Origin: Kumtagia sp963829135
Lineage (GTDB): Bacteria; Pseudomonadota; Alphaproteobacteria; Rhizobiales; Rhizobiaceae
Direction of reading: 5' to 3'
DNA length: 64,000 nucleotides
Assembly: GCA_963829135.1 (NCBI GenBank)
Contig: CAWHHO010000008.1
Coordinates: forward strand, 930,001-994,000
The notes beneath the pieces are model-generated. The model worked only from the letters and a program-made list of their open reading frames with translations, was not told the DNA's origin and searched no databases. The translations under genes and the position numbers were made by a program. Of this stretch, positions 16,865 through 26,528 are shown one piece after another; within the stretch, counting starts at the first letter, position 1, and each line of letters begins with the position of its first letter.

Positions 16865-17457
16865 TCACCTTTTTTCGATATGCGTCCGGCTGCTGTCCAG
16901 CGCGCGATTGGGCGTCACCCGAAACGAGAACACGTCGTCGAGACCGAAGGGGACTACAACTTCAAAGCTTTCGTCGGCGTTGAGGCGAATGCCGACTGCA
17001 TGGGTCTTCGAAGCAAGTACGCAAGCGCCTCGGCTGCCGAGCCCAGTTTCGGATAGGTGCCGCCGAAATGCGCGTCATACCAGAGATGCACGCGCGCCTG
17101 ATTGCGCACTTCGACTGGCCTGGACAACCCTGCAAACTGCAGGGATGCGCGCCGGATGACCGCGTCTTCGGCCTCGTAGGAAAGGTCCAATCCATCGAAA
17201 TAGAACAGGTCGATTTCCTTGATGCCGTGGCCGGGTGGCCTGCCTGTAAGGTGGTTCCAGACGGTATTGTAGAGCGCGCCGGATACCAGCAGCCAGTCCG
17301 GCATATCGAGGGCCTGTGCGCGGCTCGGCGCTCCATGGACAAAAGGTTCGGCCCGAACGATTTCGATCAAGGCTTGACGCTGGATTTCGAAGGGCTGTCC
17401 GGAAAAGCGCAGGTGGTCCATCGCCTGTTCTGATTGCGATTCGCAATACCTTGGCAA
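16865..17457 (-). pseudogene. Nucleotidyltransferase-like protein (DUF925), one frameshift
   Basis: The frame from ATG 17457 reads 'MPDWLLVSGALYNTVWNHLT', 'GIKEIDLFYFDGLDLSYEAE' and 'VRNQARVHLWYDAHFG', the COG3575/DUF925 family of predicted nucleotidyltransferases. After 'EALAY' (about 17020) the frame is lost. Adding one base restores 'ASKTHAVGIRLNADESFEVV' through 'NRALDSSRTHIEKR' and a TGA at 16865. The repaired length of about 197 residues is normal. The gene begins five bases after the pheT stop. The lesion is a single missing base, so sequence error is plausible. Confidence 0.75.
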
Positions 17458-17461
17458 TCGT

Positions 17462-19867
17462 CTACCCCCGCAGCACCCCGCCCGTCTGCTTCTTCACATT
17501 CTCGACGATCTTCCCGGCGAGCGCCTCGAAATCCTCGTCGGTCAGCGTGCGCTCCGCCGGCTGGATGGCGACTTCGATCGCCACCGACTTCTTGCCCTCA
17601 CCCAGCGCCGCACCCTCGAACACGTCGAAAACCGACACGCCGGTGATCAGCTTCTTGTCGGCGCCGGCGGCAGCGCGCAGGATCACGCCTGCCTCGACCG
17701 CGCGGTCGACCACAAACGCAAAGTCGCGTTTCACAGCCTGGAATGCGGACAGATCCAGCTTCGGCTTGGTCCGCGTTGGCTTTGCCTTGGGCTCGGGAAT
17801 CGCGTCGACGAACACTTCGAAGCCGCAGAGCGGGCCGGAAGCGTCCAGCGTCTCCAGCGTCTTGGGATGGAACTCGCCGAAATGGCCGAGCACGACCTTG
17901 GGGCCGAGCTTGATGACGCCGGAGCGCCCCGGATGATACCAGCCGGGCGCGCCGGCCTCGACCTGCAGCCTGTCCACCGGCGCGCCGCAGGCTTCCAGGG
18001 CTGCCAGCGCATCCGCCTTGGCGTCGAACACGCCGACGGCCAAGGCATTGCCGGCCCAATGGCGGCCCGACCCTTCGAGTTTCGCCGTACCGCGGCGTAC
18101 GCCGGCCGCGACGCGGCGCTGCGCCGACGGCGTGTCGCCCTCATAAGTGCCGGACACTTCGAACAGCGCGACATCGCCGAAGCCACGGTCGGCATTGCGC
18201 TGGGCGGCGGCGACCAGCCCGGGCAGCAGCGAAGGCCGCATATCCGACATATCGGCCGCGATCGGATTGGCAAGTCTGAGTTCGGCACTGCCTCCGCCAA
18301 AGGCTTCGGCGTGTTTTGCCGGGATGAACGACCAGGTCACCGCCTCCATCATGCCGCGCACGGCCAGCGCGCGCCGCGCCGCGCGGGTGCGGATCTGCAG
18401 CGTCGTCAGGATGCGCCCATTGACGGCGTCGTGGCTGGCCAGGGGCTGCGGCACGATTTTGTCGACGCCATGCATGCGCATGATTTCTTCGACGAGGTCG
18501 GCCTTGCCATCCACATCCGGACGCCAGGACGGCACCGCCACTTCCACCATCTCGCCCGTACCGTTCGACACGAAGCCGAGGCGGTTCAGGATGTCGAGGC
18601 TTTCCGCCTTGTGCACCTCGATGCCTGTCAGGCGCTCGACTTCGGAGAACGGGAAGGACACGATTTTCGGCACATGCCCGGCGTAGCCGACCACTTCGCT
18701 TCGCGTCGGCGTGCCGCCGCAGAGGTCCACGACCAGCCTCGTCGCAAGCTCCAGCCCCGGCACCATGAATTCCGGGTCGACGCCGCGCTCGAAACGGTAG
18801 CGCGCATCGGTGATGATACCAAGCGCACGACCGGTGCGGGCAATGTTCAGCGGCTCCCACAGTGCCGATTCGATCAGCACGTCGGTCGTGTTTTCATCGC
18901 AGCCGGAATGCTCGCCGCCCATGACGCCGGCAATCGACTCCACACCGCTCTCGTCGGCAATCACACACATCTCCGCGGTCAGCGTATATTGGCGCTGGTC
19001 GAGCGCCAGCACCGTCTCGCCGCCTACCGCACGGCGGATGGTGAGATTGCCCGCGACCTTTTTCGCGTCGAACACGTGCAACGGCCGGCCACGGTCGAAG
19101 GTGATGTAGTTGGTAATGTCGACCAGCGCGTTGATGGGCCGCAGTCCGATCGCCAGCAGCCGCTGTTGCAGCCATTTCGGCGACGGTCCGTTGTTGACGC
19201 CGCGCACGAGACGCAGTGCGAAGCCGGGGCAAAGCTCCGGCGCATCGATCTTCACCTTGACCGGGCAGTCACTGAAAGCAGGGACCGGCTCGATTGGCAT
19301 CGTCTTCAGCCGGCCGAGGCCGCTCGCCGCAAGGTCACGCGCGATGCCGTGGATGCTTGTGGCGTCCGGGCGGTTGGGTGTCAGGTTGATGTCTATGACC
19401 GGATCGTCGAGGTGCGCGTAAGCCGCGTAGCTGGTACCGACCGGCGCGTCTGCGGGAAGGTCGATGATACCTTCATGCTCGTCAGACAATTGCAGCTCGC
19501 GCTCGGAGCACATCATGCCCCGGCTCTCGACGCCCCGGATCCTGCCGACAGCGAGTGTGACATCGATGCCCGGAACATAGGCTCCCGGTGCTGCGAAAGC
19601 GCCGATGAGCCCGGCGCGCGCGTTAGGGGCGCCGCACACCACCTGCACGGGCGCGCCTGCGCCGGTATCGACCATCAGAACGCGCAGCTTGTCGGCGTCC
19701 GGGTGCTTTTCGGCGGTCAGAACCTTGGCGATGACGAACGGCTTCAGGCTGGACTTGTCGTCGACATGCTCGACCTCGAGGCCGATCGAGGTCAGACGCT
19801 CGACGATCTCATGAAGCGTTGCCTCGGTTTCGAGGTGATCTTTCAACCAGGAGAGGGTGAGTTTCAT
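17462..19867 (-). CDS. pheT: Phenylalanyl-tRNA synthetase beta subunit
   Basis: 801 residues, full length. It begins with the EMAP-like tRNA-binding domain ('HPDADKLRVLMVDTG', 'VVCGAPNARAG'), followed by B3/B4 editing ('LTPNRPDATSIHGIARDLA', 'ALVDITNYITFDRGRPLHVF'), B5, the catalytic-like core and a C-terminal anticodon-binding ferredoxin fold ('VKRDFAFVVDRAVEA', 'QPAERTLTDEDFEAL'). With PheS it charges tRNA-Phe. The start overlaps the GFA stop by four bases. pheS, usually just upstream, is not in the window; plasmid debris begins about 700 bases upstream. Confidence 0.97.
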   Translation of the reverse strand: MKLTLSWLKDHLETEATLHEIVERLTSIGLEVEHVDDKSSLKPFVIAKVLTAEKHPDADKLRVLMVDTGAGAPVQVVCGAPNARAGLIGAFAAPGAYVPGIDVTLAVGRIRGVESRGMMCSERELQLSDEHEGIIDLPADAPVGTSYAAYAHLDDPVIDINLTPNRPDATSIHGIARDLAASGLGRLKTMPIEPVPAFSDCPVKVKIDAPELCPGFALRLVRGVNNGPSPKWLQQRLLAIGLRPINALVDITNYITFDRGRPLHVFDAKKVAGNLTIRRAVGGETVLALDQRQYTLTAEMCVIADESGVESIAGVMGGEHSGCDENTTDVLIESALWEPLNIARTGRALGIITDARYRFERGVDPEFMVPGLELATRLVVDLCGGTPTRSEVVGYAGHVPKIVSFPFSEVERLTGIEVHKAESLDILNRLGFVSNGTGEMVEVAVPSWRPDVDGKADLVEEIMRMHGVDKIVPQPLASHDAVNGRILTTLQIRTRAARRALAVRGMMEAVTWSFIPAKHAEAFGGGSAELRLANPIAADMSDMRPSLLPGLVAAAQRNADRGFGDVALFEVSGTYEGDTPSAQRRVAAGVRRGTAKLEGSGRHWAGNALAVGVFDAKADALAALEACGAPVDRLQVEAGAPGWYHPGRSGVIKLGPKVVLGHFGEFHPKTLETLDASGPLCGFEVFVDAIPEPKAKPTRTKPKLDLSAFQAVKRDFAFVVDRAVEAGVILRAAAGADKKLITGVSVFDVFEGAALGEGKKSVAIEVAIQPAERTLTDEDFEALAGKIVENVKKQTGGVLRG

Positions 19868-20292
19868 TCTGTCGTTCCAATTGGTCTTGGGACGCTGTTG
19901 CCGACATGGCGCGGCAGTCCGTCCGGCATATGAACGAAGGGCAGCTGCCAGCGGACATGCGCGTGATGCGTCGGCCGGTAGATGGCGGGCTGGTCCATGG
20001 AGCCCAGTGTGAAATAGATGCGGTCGCCGATGCGGCTGTCGGCATAGGCGATCGGCGAGCCGCAGACGCTGCAGAAACTGCGCGTCACCGGTCCGTTCTC
20101 GAAGCGGCTTAGCGTGTCGCCACGCATGATCACTTCATCGGCCGCAAAACCGACAAACACCGAGACCGGCGCCCCGGACGCCCTGCGGCAGTCGATGCAG
20201 TGGCAATAGCCGACGAATTGCGGATCGGCGTCTGCCTCAAAGCGCACCGCGCCACAGCGGCAGCCGCCAGTGTGTTGAGGGGCATCGCTCAT
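19864..20292 (-). CDS. GFA-family protein (glutathione-dependent formaldehyde-activating fold)
   Basis: 142 residues. Zinc-binding cysteines are seen in 'GGCRCGAVRFEAD', 'CHCIDCRRASGA' and 'FCSVCGSPIAYAD', the GFA/CENP-V Mss4-like fold. The founding enzyme adds formaldehyde to glutathione, but most members are uncharacterised. It overlaps the ASCH fragment upstream (ATGA at 20289-20292) and pheT downstream (ATGA at 19864-19867), so translation of all three is coupled. Confidence 0.9.
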   Translation of the reverse strand: MSDAPQHTGGCRCGAVRFEADADPQFVGYCHCIDCRRASGAPVSVFVGFAADEVIMRGDTLSRFENGPVTRSFCSVCGSPIAYADSRIGDRIYFTLGSMDQPAIYRPTHHAHVRWQLPFVHMPDGLPRHVGNSVPRPIGTTE

Positions 20293-20576
20293 TCCGGCTT
20301 CGATCCGTTGTCAAGGGTTCCGGCGGACTGGTTACGGTCGTGGACCTCGACCCGTTCGCAGAGTAATTCCATGGCGGGCGAGAAACCGCCATTTCGCTCG
20401 AAATAGCGCTTGTGGCCGTCTCGCCAATCCGTCAGCGTCCGCAGGCCTCCGCCCTCGGCAGTGGCAAAGATCTCGTCGACCTCGTCAAAGCGGCGGACCC
20501 TCACGGTGAGCGTCTCGATGATCGCCGCCGGGCGTCCCCCACCATCGAGCACGATACAGCGCCATAGGCCTCGCAT
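20289..20576 (-). pseudogene. ASCH-domain protein, 5' truncated
   Basis: Only the C-terminal half of an ASCH-superfamily protein is present: 'IVLDGGGRPAAIIETLTVRV', 'FDEVDEIFATAEGGG', 'DWRDGHKRYFERNGGFS', 'MELLCERVEV'. Complete members have about 60-70 further residues at the N-terminus. Those are missing, and the sequence upstream of about 20575 encodes the start of a plasmid RepA instead. An ATG at 20576 could still allow translation of a 95-residue fragment. The ATGA overlap with the GFA gene shows it was once part of the pheT operon. Confidence 0.7.
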
Positions 20577-20579
20577 GGA

Positions 20580-20808
20580 CCGTAGGTTGGACAGCCTTGC
20601 CTTCCAGGTGCAGTTTCTTCAGATCGCTGGTCGATACTCCAAGGAAATATGCGGCTTCAGCGAGCGAAAGGTCGCGAAGCGTCTTCGTAGCGTTAGGCGG
20701 AAACGTCTCCAGCCGAAGGAGGTTTAGCTTGCGGCTGATGTCGCGGCCTTGGCCAGAAATAGTGTCGTCAAATCGCTGCTTGGCAGCAGCAAAGACGGGA
20801 ACATTCAT
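20580..20808 (-). pseudogene. repA: Plasmid partition protein RepA, N-terminal fragment
   Basis: From ATG 20808 the frame encodes 'FDDTISGQGRDISRKLNLLR', 'LETFPPNATKTLRDLSLAEA', 'AYFLGVSTSDLKKLHLEGK' and 'AVQPTVHA'. This matches the N-terminal helix-turn-helix region of repABC-type RepA (ParA) proteins. The Walker ATPase domain is missing; similarity stops at about 20580, where the ASCH fragment begins in another frame. This is the footprint of recombination between chromosome and a repABC replicon. Assignment rests on the N-terminal motif only. Confidence 0.6.
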
Positions 20809-21000
20809 TCTGTTGGGACCCCAAATGACGGCATTTAATGTCAAACTAGCGATTTACCGTCATTATGCCTGATTCTCATATCCAACAAGAGCTTTAAGGT
20901 TAACAAAAAGTTAACCCCAATTGCGACTGTTTGTTTGTTGAACCCAGTCCACGGACATGTGTCGACGTTCTGCCCACCGCGGCCCACGTGTTGGCTCCGC

Positions 21001-21483
21001 CAGCAGCATGGCGCGATCGCGCAGCCCGCGCAGCGTGCCCCGGTCGAGCGTTTCCAGCATGGCAATCAGGTCCTCGGGCAACACCGCCTCCTTCTGCCGC
21101 GGCGGGACAGCGTGGGTGTTGCGGATGCCGGCCATTAGCGTTGCGGTATGAGGGTCCTTGCGGTCGAGCGGCTGGCCGCGCTGCGCAAAATTCCAGGACA
21201 GGGAACGACAGCCGCCGCTCGATCGTGGAAACAGAATTCGGTCTCCTGTCGCCGCTTACGGCCCCCGATGCGCAGGCGGTGATGTAGAGTCCGACGATCC
21301 GCGGATCGGGTGGAAACAGCTCCATGCCGTGCCGGCGGACCCAGCTGGCGAAATGCTTCCAGTCCGATGCATAGGCACGGCGGGTGTTGACCGAGCTCGC
21401 CGCCTCGACATAGTCCCGGGCGCGACCGGCGAGTTTTTGCAGATGCGCCGGAACGCGCGGCGTTTGCTCTAATAGCGGGAGGG
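21001..21483 (-). pseudogene. Tyrosine recombinase, truncated and frameshifted
   Basis: Leftward from about 21483: 'VPAHLQKLAGRARDYVEAAS', 'NTRRAYASDWKHFASWVRRH' and 'PPDPRIVGLYITACASG', the SAM-like core-binding domain of an XerC/D-type integrase. One extra T near 21215-21220 shifts to 'LSWNFAQRGQPLDRKDPHTA' and 'GIRNTHAVPPRQKEAVLPED', then 'GTLRGLRDRAMLL' at the start of the catalytic domain. Similarity ends there (about 21001), before any catalytic Arg/His/Tyr. Related integrases are common on rhizobial plasmids and islands. It cannot be active. Confidence 0.7.
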
Positions 21484-21495
21484 GAGGGGACGATG

Positions 21496-21708
21496 TCAGT
21501 CCCGGAATTCCTCCGGTACCCGCCCCATGTCCATGACGATGTCAAGAATGTCGGGCAGTTCCTCGTCGAGACGGTTGTCGGCGACGGGCGCGTTAGGTGC
21601 GTCCGACGGCTGGGTGGCCAAAGCATCATCTACCGCCCTCCTGCCGTGGGACGGTCCGGTGGCTGGCTTGGGGCGATTTTTGGTCGTTTGCTCGACGTTT
21701 TGGGGCAT
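21496..21708 (-). CDS. Small hypothetical protein upstream of the recombinase remnant
   Basis: 70 residues, rich in Pro, Asp and Glu, ending 'RLDEELPDILDIVMDMGRVP' plus five residues. It has no family I recognise. It lies just upstream of the recombinase frame on the same strand and may have been coupled to it. It overlaps the antisense start of the DUF1403 region, so it may be a chance frame. Confidence 0.3.
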   Translation of the reverse strand: MPQNVEQTTKNRPKPATGPSHGRRAVDDALATQPSDAPNAPVADNRLDEELPDILDIVMDMGRVPEEFRD

Positions 21709-22110
21709 TGCTTCGTCGGCGCGCTCGATGCGATTGTCCGCCGGCAGGAGCGATGGGCCGGCGCCTGGCGGCAGCGGCTGGCGCTTTCGGCAACCGCGGT
21801 GACGGCGCGGCAGGCGGGCCGTGTCGAGGATTAAAATGCGCTGCGCGATGCCGTGCTGCTCACTCGGCCGGGCGATTCTGTGTCGGTCGGCCCCGCCGGA
21901 TCGATGCTACTGGCTTGGTGGCGGTTGGCGACCCGGCGATCGGAAGACCTGCTGACGAGAAAAACCCTCGGCGCGGTGCTGGAGGGATTTGGCTACGCGC
22001 TCAACGATGAGGCGCTCGGCGATCTGGGGGGCGGGCTTCGCCAACTCTCCTGGCGCAAGCCTAACGATCGGAGCATTAGCGCAGTCTGCGCGCTTTTTAG
22101 CCGTGACTAA
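21700..22110 (+). pseudogene. DUF1403 family protein, internal stop
   Basis: A rightward frame reads 'VRRQERWAGAWRQRLALSAT', 'AVTARQAGRVED', then TAA at 21832-21834, and continues in the same frame with 'ALRDAVLLTRPGDSVSVGPA', 'LLAWWRLATRRSEDLLTRKT' and 'VLEGFGYALNDEALGDLGG'. This is the C-terminal part of DUF1403, a family of unknown function typical of repABC plasmids and integrated islands in Rhizobiales. The N-terminal part is not recoverable in one frame. Opposite orientation to the recombinase remnant. Confidence 0.6.
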
Positions 22111-22176
22111 CTGGGCCGATAAGAACAGGCTCATCGGCACCGCCTGATCGCGTGAGATCGCTGGCAGACCAGGGGA

Positions 22177-23175
22177 TCACGCGCCTTGGGCGTCTGCCTC
22201 CTGGATCGCCGACAGCTTCCACCCGCCGCCGTTTTTGCGAACGAAGGTCCAAAGCTCTACCGCCTCTGTGGGCTCCTCCATGCCGCCGGCCAAAGCACCG
22301 GTGGCGCGGTCGCGCAGGACGTCGATGGCCTCATAGCGGAAGGCGGCAGTGGCATAGTCGTCCTCGCCCTCGTTCCACGCTTCAGCAATATCCGCCTGCA
22401 TCAGCTGCACGCCGGATACCTCGTTGCGCACGCCGCGTTTGGCGTTTTCGGCTAGTTCCTCCGAGAAATAGGAGACCATCTCGGGCGTCGAGAGGCGGCG
22501 GAGAGCGGCGTGATCCTCATCCGCGAAGGCACGCTGCACCTCGCCCAGCCGGCGCTCGAATATGTCGAGATCGGCCGGATCGAGCGTGATATCGGTCATC
22601 TGCGGGGTCGCGGCTACCGCGCCGCCTCCGATGCGCGGCAGCGTGAAGCCGGCGGACGATCGGGTAGGCACAGACTGAGGTGCCGCATCGCGCTGCGAGG
22701 GCCGCCCGGGGCCTGGACCGCGGGCCGGAGCGGCGCCCGCAACGACCGGCTGGCTGCGCGAGCGGAAGAAGGCCATCGCCAGCCAGACGAGCGCGCCGAT
22801 CAGGAGCAGCTGGACCAGAAAGCCGAGGGCGCCCGCCATGCCGCCGAAGCCGTAGCCGAGCAGCATGCCGAATAGGCCTCCGATCAAGATGCCGCGCATC
22901 AGCCCCCCGCCCAGCCCGTTGAACAGGCCGGGCTGCTGCTGGCCCACCGTCTGCTGACGCGTCGCCGCGTTCGGAGCCGGGGTCATGCTGCGCTCGACGG
23001 GTCCGGTCTGGTTCGGAGCGGTTCGCGTGGGCGGTGCGGCCTGCTGCGTGCGTAAGCCACGGCTGCCGAAGCTGCCGCCGCGACGTGCCTCGGCAAAGTC
23101 CACCGAAACAAGCATCATGGCGACGAAGGCTGCCGATAGAAGAGGAATAAATCGAAAGCGTCCAAAGTTCATCAT
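22177..23175 (-). CDS. Tim44-domain membrane protein
   Basis: 332 residues from ATG 23175. It has an N-terminal hydrophobic segment ('FIPLLSAAFVAMMLVSVDFA'), a basic, Gln/Pro-rich linker, then two Gly-rich membrane segments ('GILIGGLFGMLLGYGFGGMA', 'GALGFLVQLLLIGALVWLAM'). The C-terminal Tim44 domain contains 'DIFERRLGEVQRAFADEDHA' and 'WNEGEDDYATAAFRYEAIDV'. Alphaproteobacterial TimA-like proteins carry this domain, which in mitochondria anchors import machinery. The bacterial role is unclear. It borders the plasmid debris. Confidence 0.88.
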   Translation of the reverse strand: MMNFGRFRFIPLLSAAFVAMMLVSVDFAEARRGGSFGSRGLRTQQAAPPTRTAPNQTGPVERSMTPAPNAATRQQTVGQQQPGLFNGLGGGLMRGILIGGLFGMLLGYGFGGMAGALGFLVQLLLIGALVWLAMAFFRSRSQPVVAGAAPARGPGPGRPSQRDAAPQSVPTRSSAGFTLPRIGGGAVAATPQMTDITLDPADLDIFERRLGEVQRAFADEDHAALRRLSTPEMVSYFSEELAENAKRGVRNEVSGVQLMQADIAEAWNEGEDDYATAAFRYEAIDVLRDRATGALAGGMEEPTEAVELWTFVRKNGGGWKLSAIQEADAQGA

Positions 23176-23244
23176 GGCAAGCGTTCCTCCACTTGCCCGC
23201 TCAAGAACATTGCAAAGCGGGCCGATATCTAAGCGGTCCGACAT

Positions 23245-23765
23245 CGCGACGCCTCAAAAGTTCGCCAGAGGGGCCCGGTCCGCTGCGCTGGATATGGCAA
23301 TATCCCGCACTCGTTGCAAGGAGGAGGGGATGTCGATGCGGCAGCTCACTTGGCAGCACGTCACTGGTCTGTTCGCCAACTGCCGGCGCCGCATGCTAGA
23401 GCTCTGGAGTATCCTTTACGTCATCTGATTGCGCGATGGAATGACTCAATCGAGCGCCACATGAGTCCAGCGCCCCATCAAAGTGGTCAGTTCGTCACGT
23501 ACCCTTGGAATGTCGGTTTCGAGGACTCACCGGAGTGACTGAAAAGTCCGGTCCGGACGCGTGAAACCGATGGGCAAACTTCCCCTGAAAGCGGCCGCCC
23601 GGCGACCGTCGGCTTCCGCGACTCGGATTGCAGGAAACAGAAATTGAGCTCTGCAGGCATTGACGTGAGATAAACCCGGACGTCAGACGTCAATCCAGTG
23701 ATCGGCAGTCCCGCGCGGCAAAAGCGGACGTTAGCTGCCGCACTTAGATGTTCATCGGTGTCCCA
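23245..23765. other. Gap with no recognisable gene
   Basis: About 520 bases between the Tim44 and DUF1194 genes. A motif near 23720 ('AAAGCGGACGTTAGC') is of a type seen in other gaps of this window. I see no RNA gene or clear promoter. Confidence 0.5.
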
Positions 23766-24639
23766 TCAGCGACCCGGCCCCTCGCTGAACACTTGGCAAT
23801 CGAAAGTACCTTCCGAGTGCCTGCCATAGGATGCTGGGATTACCTGACTAGGCCTCGTCGAGATCTCGCGGACCAGTTTTCGACGGATGGCGGTGGCGAA
23901 CAGTTGGAGGTCGGTGACACCGATCGCGAAAGCGTCTGGTCCGCCAATGACACAATGCTCGAAATAGGAAATGAGGGACTTGTCCGTCGTGCCATTGCTC
24001 GGCAGCGTGATTGGAAGTCCGTTGATTGTAACACCTTGCGCCAACAGGGAATCTCGCACGGGATCAAGGGGAGGTCCTACATTGTTGGGCCCGTCGCCAG
24101 AGACGTCGATCACCTTACGCGGGCTGTGGACGCCGCTTTCCGCGAACAAATCCTTCGCGGCCCACAAGGCGCCGGAGATCGATGTGCTAGGTCCTTCTGT
24201 CAGCGACCGCTCAACCGCCGTGTCTGCCGATAGCGACTGCTTAGCTAGTTCGCCTGCCAATGCCTGAGTATCTTTCAGGGTGTCAAGGATCGTCCACGGA
24301 ATAACAACGGTTTGCTGACTTGGCCCGGCCCACTCAAGGTAGAGCACAACGATCCTGCCCGCTTCGCCCAACTCGATCGCGCTCGCTAGGTCTGCATGGC
24401 GGAAGGCACTGACATAGCCGTCGCGCTGCACTTTCTGTTCGGCTCGGCTCATTGAGGGCGAAGCATCGACGGCCAGGATCAATTCCATGTCGACTTCTGG
24501 ACGGTAGTCTGCTGACCGGAACAGCGACGCGGCTTGAGACGTCGATCGCGGTGAAAAGGATCATTAAGCCGACCCGTGCGAAGCCGAGCACCTGTCTTGC
24601 AACCGCGTATCGGAATTTTTGAACGATGGCATAAACCAT
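23766..24639 (-). pseudogene. DUF1194 (von Willebrand A-like) protein, probable frameshift
   Basis: The main frame from 24488 encodes a DUF1194 vWA-type domain: 'MELILAVDASPSMSRAEQKV' contains the MIDAS-like DxSxS, followed by 'GRIVVLYLEWAGPSQQ', 'STSISGALWAAKDLF' and 'VIDVSGDGPNNVG'. Family members start with a signal peptide. The expected hydrophobic start is in another frame from ATG 24639 ('ARVGLMILFTAIDVSSR'), joining by a one-base shift at about 24510-24535. The joined product is about 290 residues and probably periplasmic. Function unknown. If the shift is real the protein would lose its signal. Confidence 0.65.
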
Positions 24640-24895
24640 GATGCAAGAGACCCTTTGCAGTCAGTCGCTCGCTGTCGGGCCTAGGTCTGCGAAAGTAAGG
24701 AGGAAGTGCGCTTGCCGCACCAAGTGACTGGCACGAAGAGGTAATTCACCGCGCATTGATAACCGGTGCGTTTCATCTCTTCCTCCTTCCACTCCGGCGT
24801 CGATTGATCGCTTGGAAGCGACGGCCGGTTGGATTACGCTAGGGAGCGCGCCGGGAGGGTGAAATGTCCCGAAAGGCTCCTGAAATCGACCTGAA

Positions 24896-26528
24896 ATGTC
24901 GCTGAAACGATCGCGTTCAGCGGTTTTGTCTTTCGGTTAAAAAGCGGACAGCTCCGGACCGCTGACGGCAAAGCGGTCGATCTTCGCAGTCAGGCCGCCG
25001 AGGTACTCTCCGCGCTCGCGGCGCGGCCGGGCGAGATCGTTTCCAAGGATGCGCTGATGCAGGCCGTCTGGCCCGATACGTTCGTGACCGAGGACAGCGT
25101 TACTCAATGCATTGCCGATATCCGCCGCGCGTTGGGCGACAACGGGCACGTGATCGTCCAGACCTTCCCCAAGCGAGGCTATCGGCTGAATGTCGACCAA
25201 CCGGACGCTGACGCCGATGCCGGCATCAGGCGAGCCACGATTCCCGTTACGCGGCTCCGTTCTTGCTGCAATCGTTCTCGTGACGGCTGCTATCGGCGCG
25301 TATCTCGGCGCAGGACTGTGGCGAACCGCTCCTGTTCGTTCGAGCGACATACCGAGGATTGCGGTCCTTCCCTTCGAGGATTTCAGCATAGGGGCGGACA
25401 AGGGATATCTCAGCGACGCCGTCGCAGAAGGGATCATTACCGAGCTTGCGCGAAGCAAGACCTATGCGGTCATCGCCCGGAACTCGAGCTTCAGGTACCG
25501 CGGCCAGCCTATCGACGTCAGGCGGATCGGAGAAGAGCTCGGCGTCGACTACGTTCTCGAGGGCAGCCAGCAGAAGATCGGAAACCGGCTGAAAGTGACT
25601 GCTCAGTTGCTCGATGCGGGTGAAGGATCGCATGTTTGGTCCAACACGTACAACCGGGAGGTTGGCGATTTCTTTGTTGTCCAGGAGGAAATCATCCGGA
25701 CGCTTGCGGATCGGGTCGGGCAAAGGATCACTCGACCCTGGCCACTGAACGAAGCCGCCCGGGTCAGCGCGCTTCACTATTACCTGATGGGGTATGCCGA
25801 GATCCAAAAGGATTTCTCCGCAAAGGGGACCGAGTTGCAACGGCAGTTCAGCCTCGATGCGGTCGAAGCGGATCCGAACTCGCAATTCGGATATATAGGG
25901 CTGGCCCACAGCTATCAGAGGGACGCGGCTTTCGGGTGGCACCAGCAGGACAATAGCCGTGAGGAGGCGTTGAAGCTTGGCGCCGAATACGCCGACAGAG
26001 CCATCCGGCTCGCTCCGGACGATGCCGAGTCGCATTGGGCCCGCGCCCGAGTGCATAGTGAAGCTGGCGAGGTCGAGCAGGCCCTTGCGCAGGTATGATC
26101 AGGCGATCGCCCTGAATCCCAGCAATTCGGAAATTCTCGTCGCCAGTGCGGAACCGCTGGTCGATATCGGCCGTACGGACGAAGCGATCGATCGGATCAA
26201 GCAGGCTATGGGCATCGATCCTTTCTACCCTGAATGGTTCAACTGGCAGATGGGCTGGGTGCTCTACCACAAGAACGATTGCGAGGCTGCGCTAGCGTGG
26301 ATGCGAAAGATGTCCAGGATCCAGGAGAGCGCCCACCGGACGCTTGCGTCGATCTACGCTTGCCTGGGCGACGAGCGGAAGGCAAAGGAAGCGCTTGCGG
26401 TTTTCCTCAAAGACTCGCCGGGCGACTCCATCAGCAAAGTGCGCGAGCAATGGGAGGAGAGTGCCATCGCCCCCGAAGCCGTCGAACGCTTGATCAAACA
26501 CTTGCGGATCGCAGGCTTGCCGGAGTGA
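24896..26528 (+). pseudogene. Winged-helix / TolB-like / TPR regulator, several frameshifts
   Basis: Three blocks in three frames form one normal protein of about 540 residues. Block 1 (about 24905-25220) is an OmpR/ToxR-type winged helix ('SQAAEVLSALAARPGEIVSK', 'DSVTQCIADIRRALGD', 'TFPKRGYRLNV'). Block 2 (about 25230-26085) has a membrane segment 'VLAAIVLVTAAIGAYLGAGL', a TolB-N-like domain ('PRIAVLPFEDFS', 'YVLEGSQQKIGNRLKVTAQL') and the first TPRs. Block 3 (about 26090-26528) has further TPRs ('RYDQAIALNPSN', 'AHRTLASIYACLGDERKAK'). The start is uncertain; ATG 24896 needs another shift at about 24905. Such CadC-like proteins are membrane-bound transcription regulators. Repairs are all single-base. 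Confidence 0.7.

Noticed and set aside
17867..19933. 688-codon rightward open frame antisense to pheT
   Set aside because: It mirrors pheT in a GC-rich antisense frame, its composition (Arg/His/Asp/Gly-rich) is that of a shadow, and pheT is a confident full-length gene.
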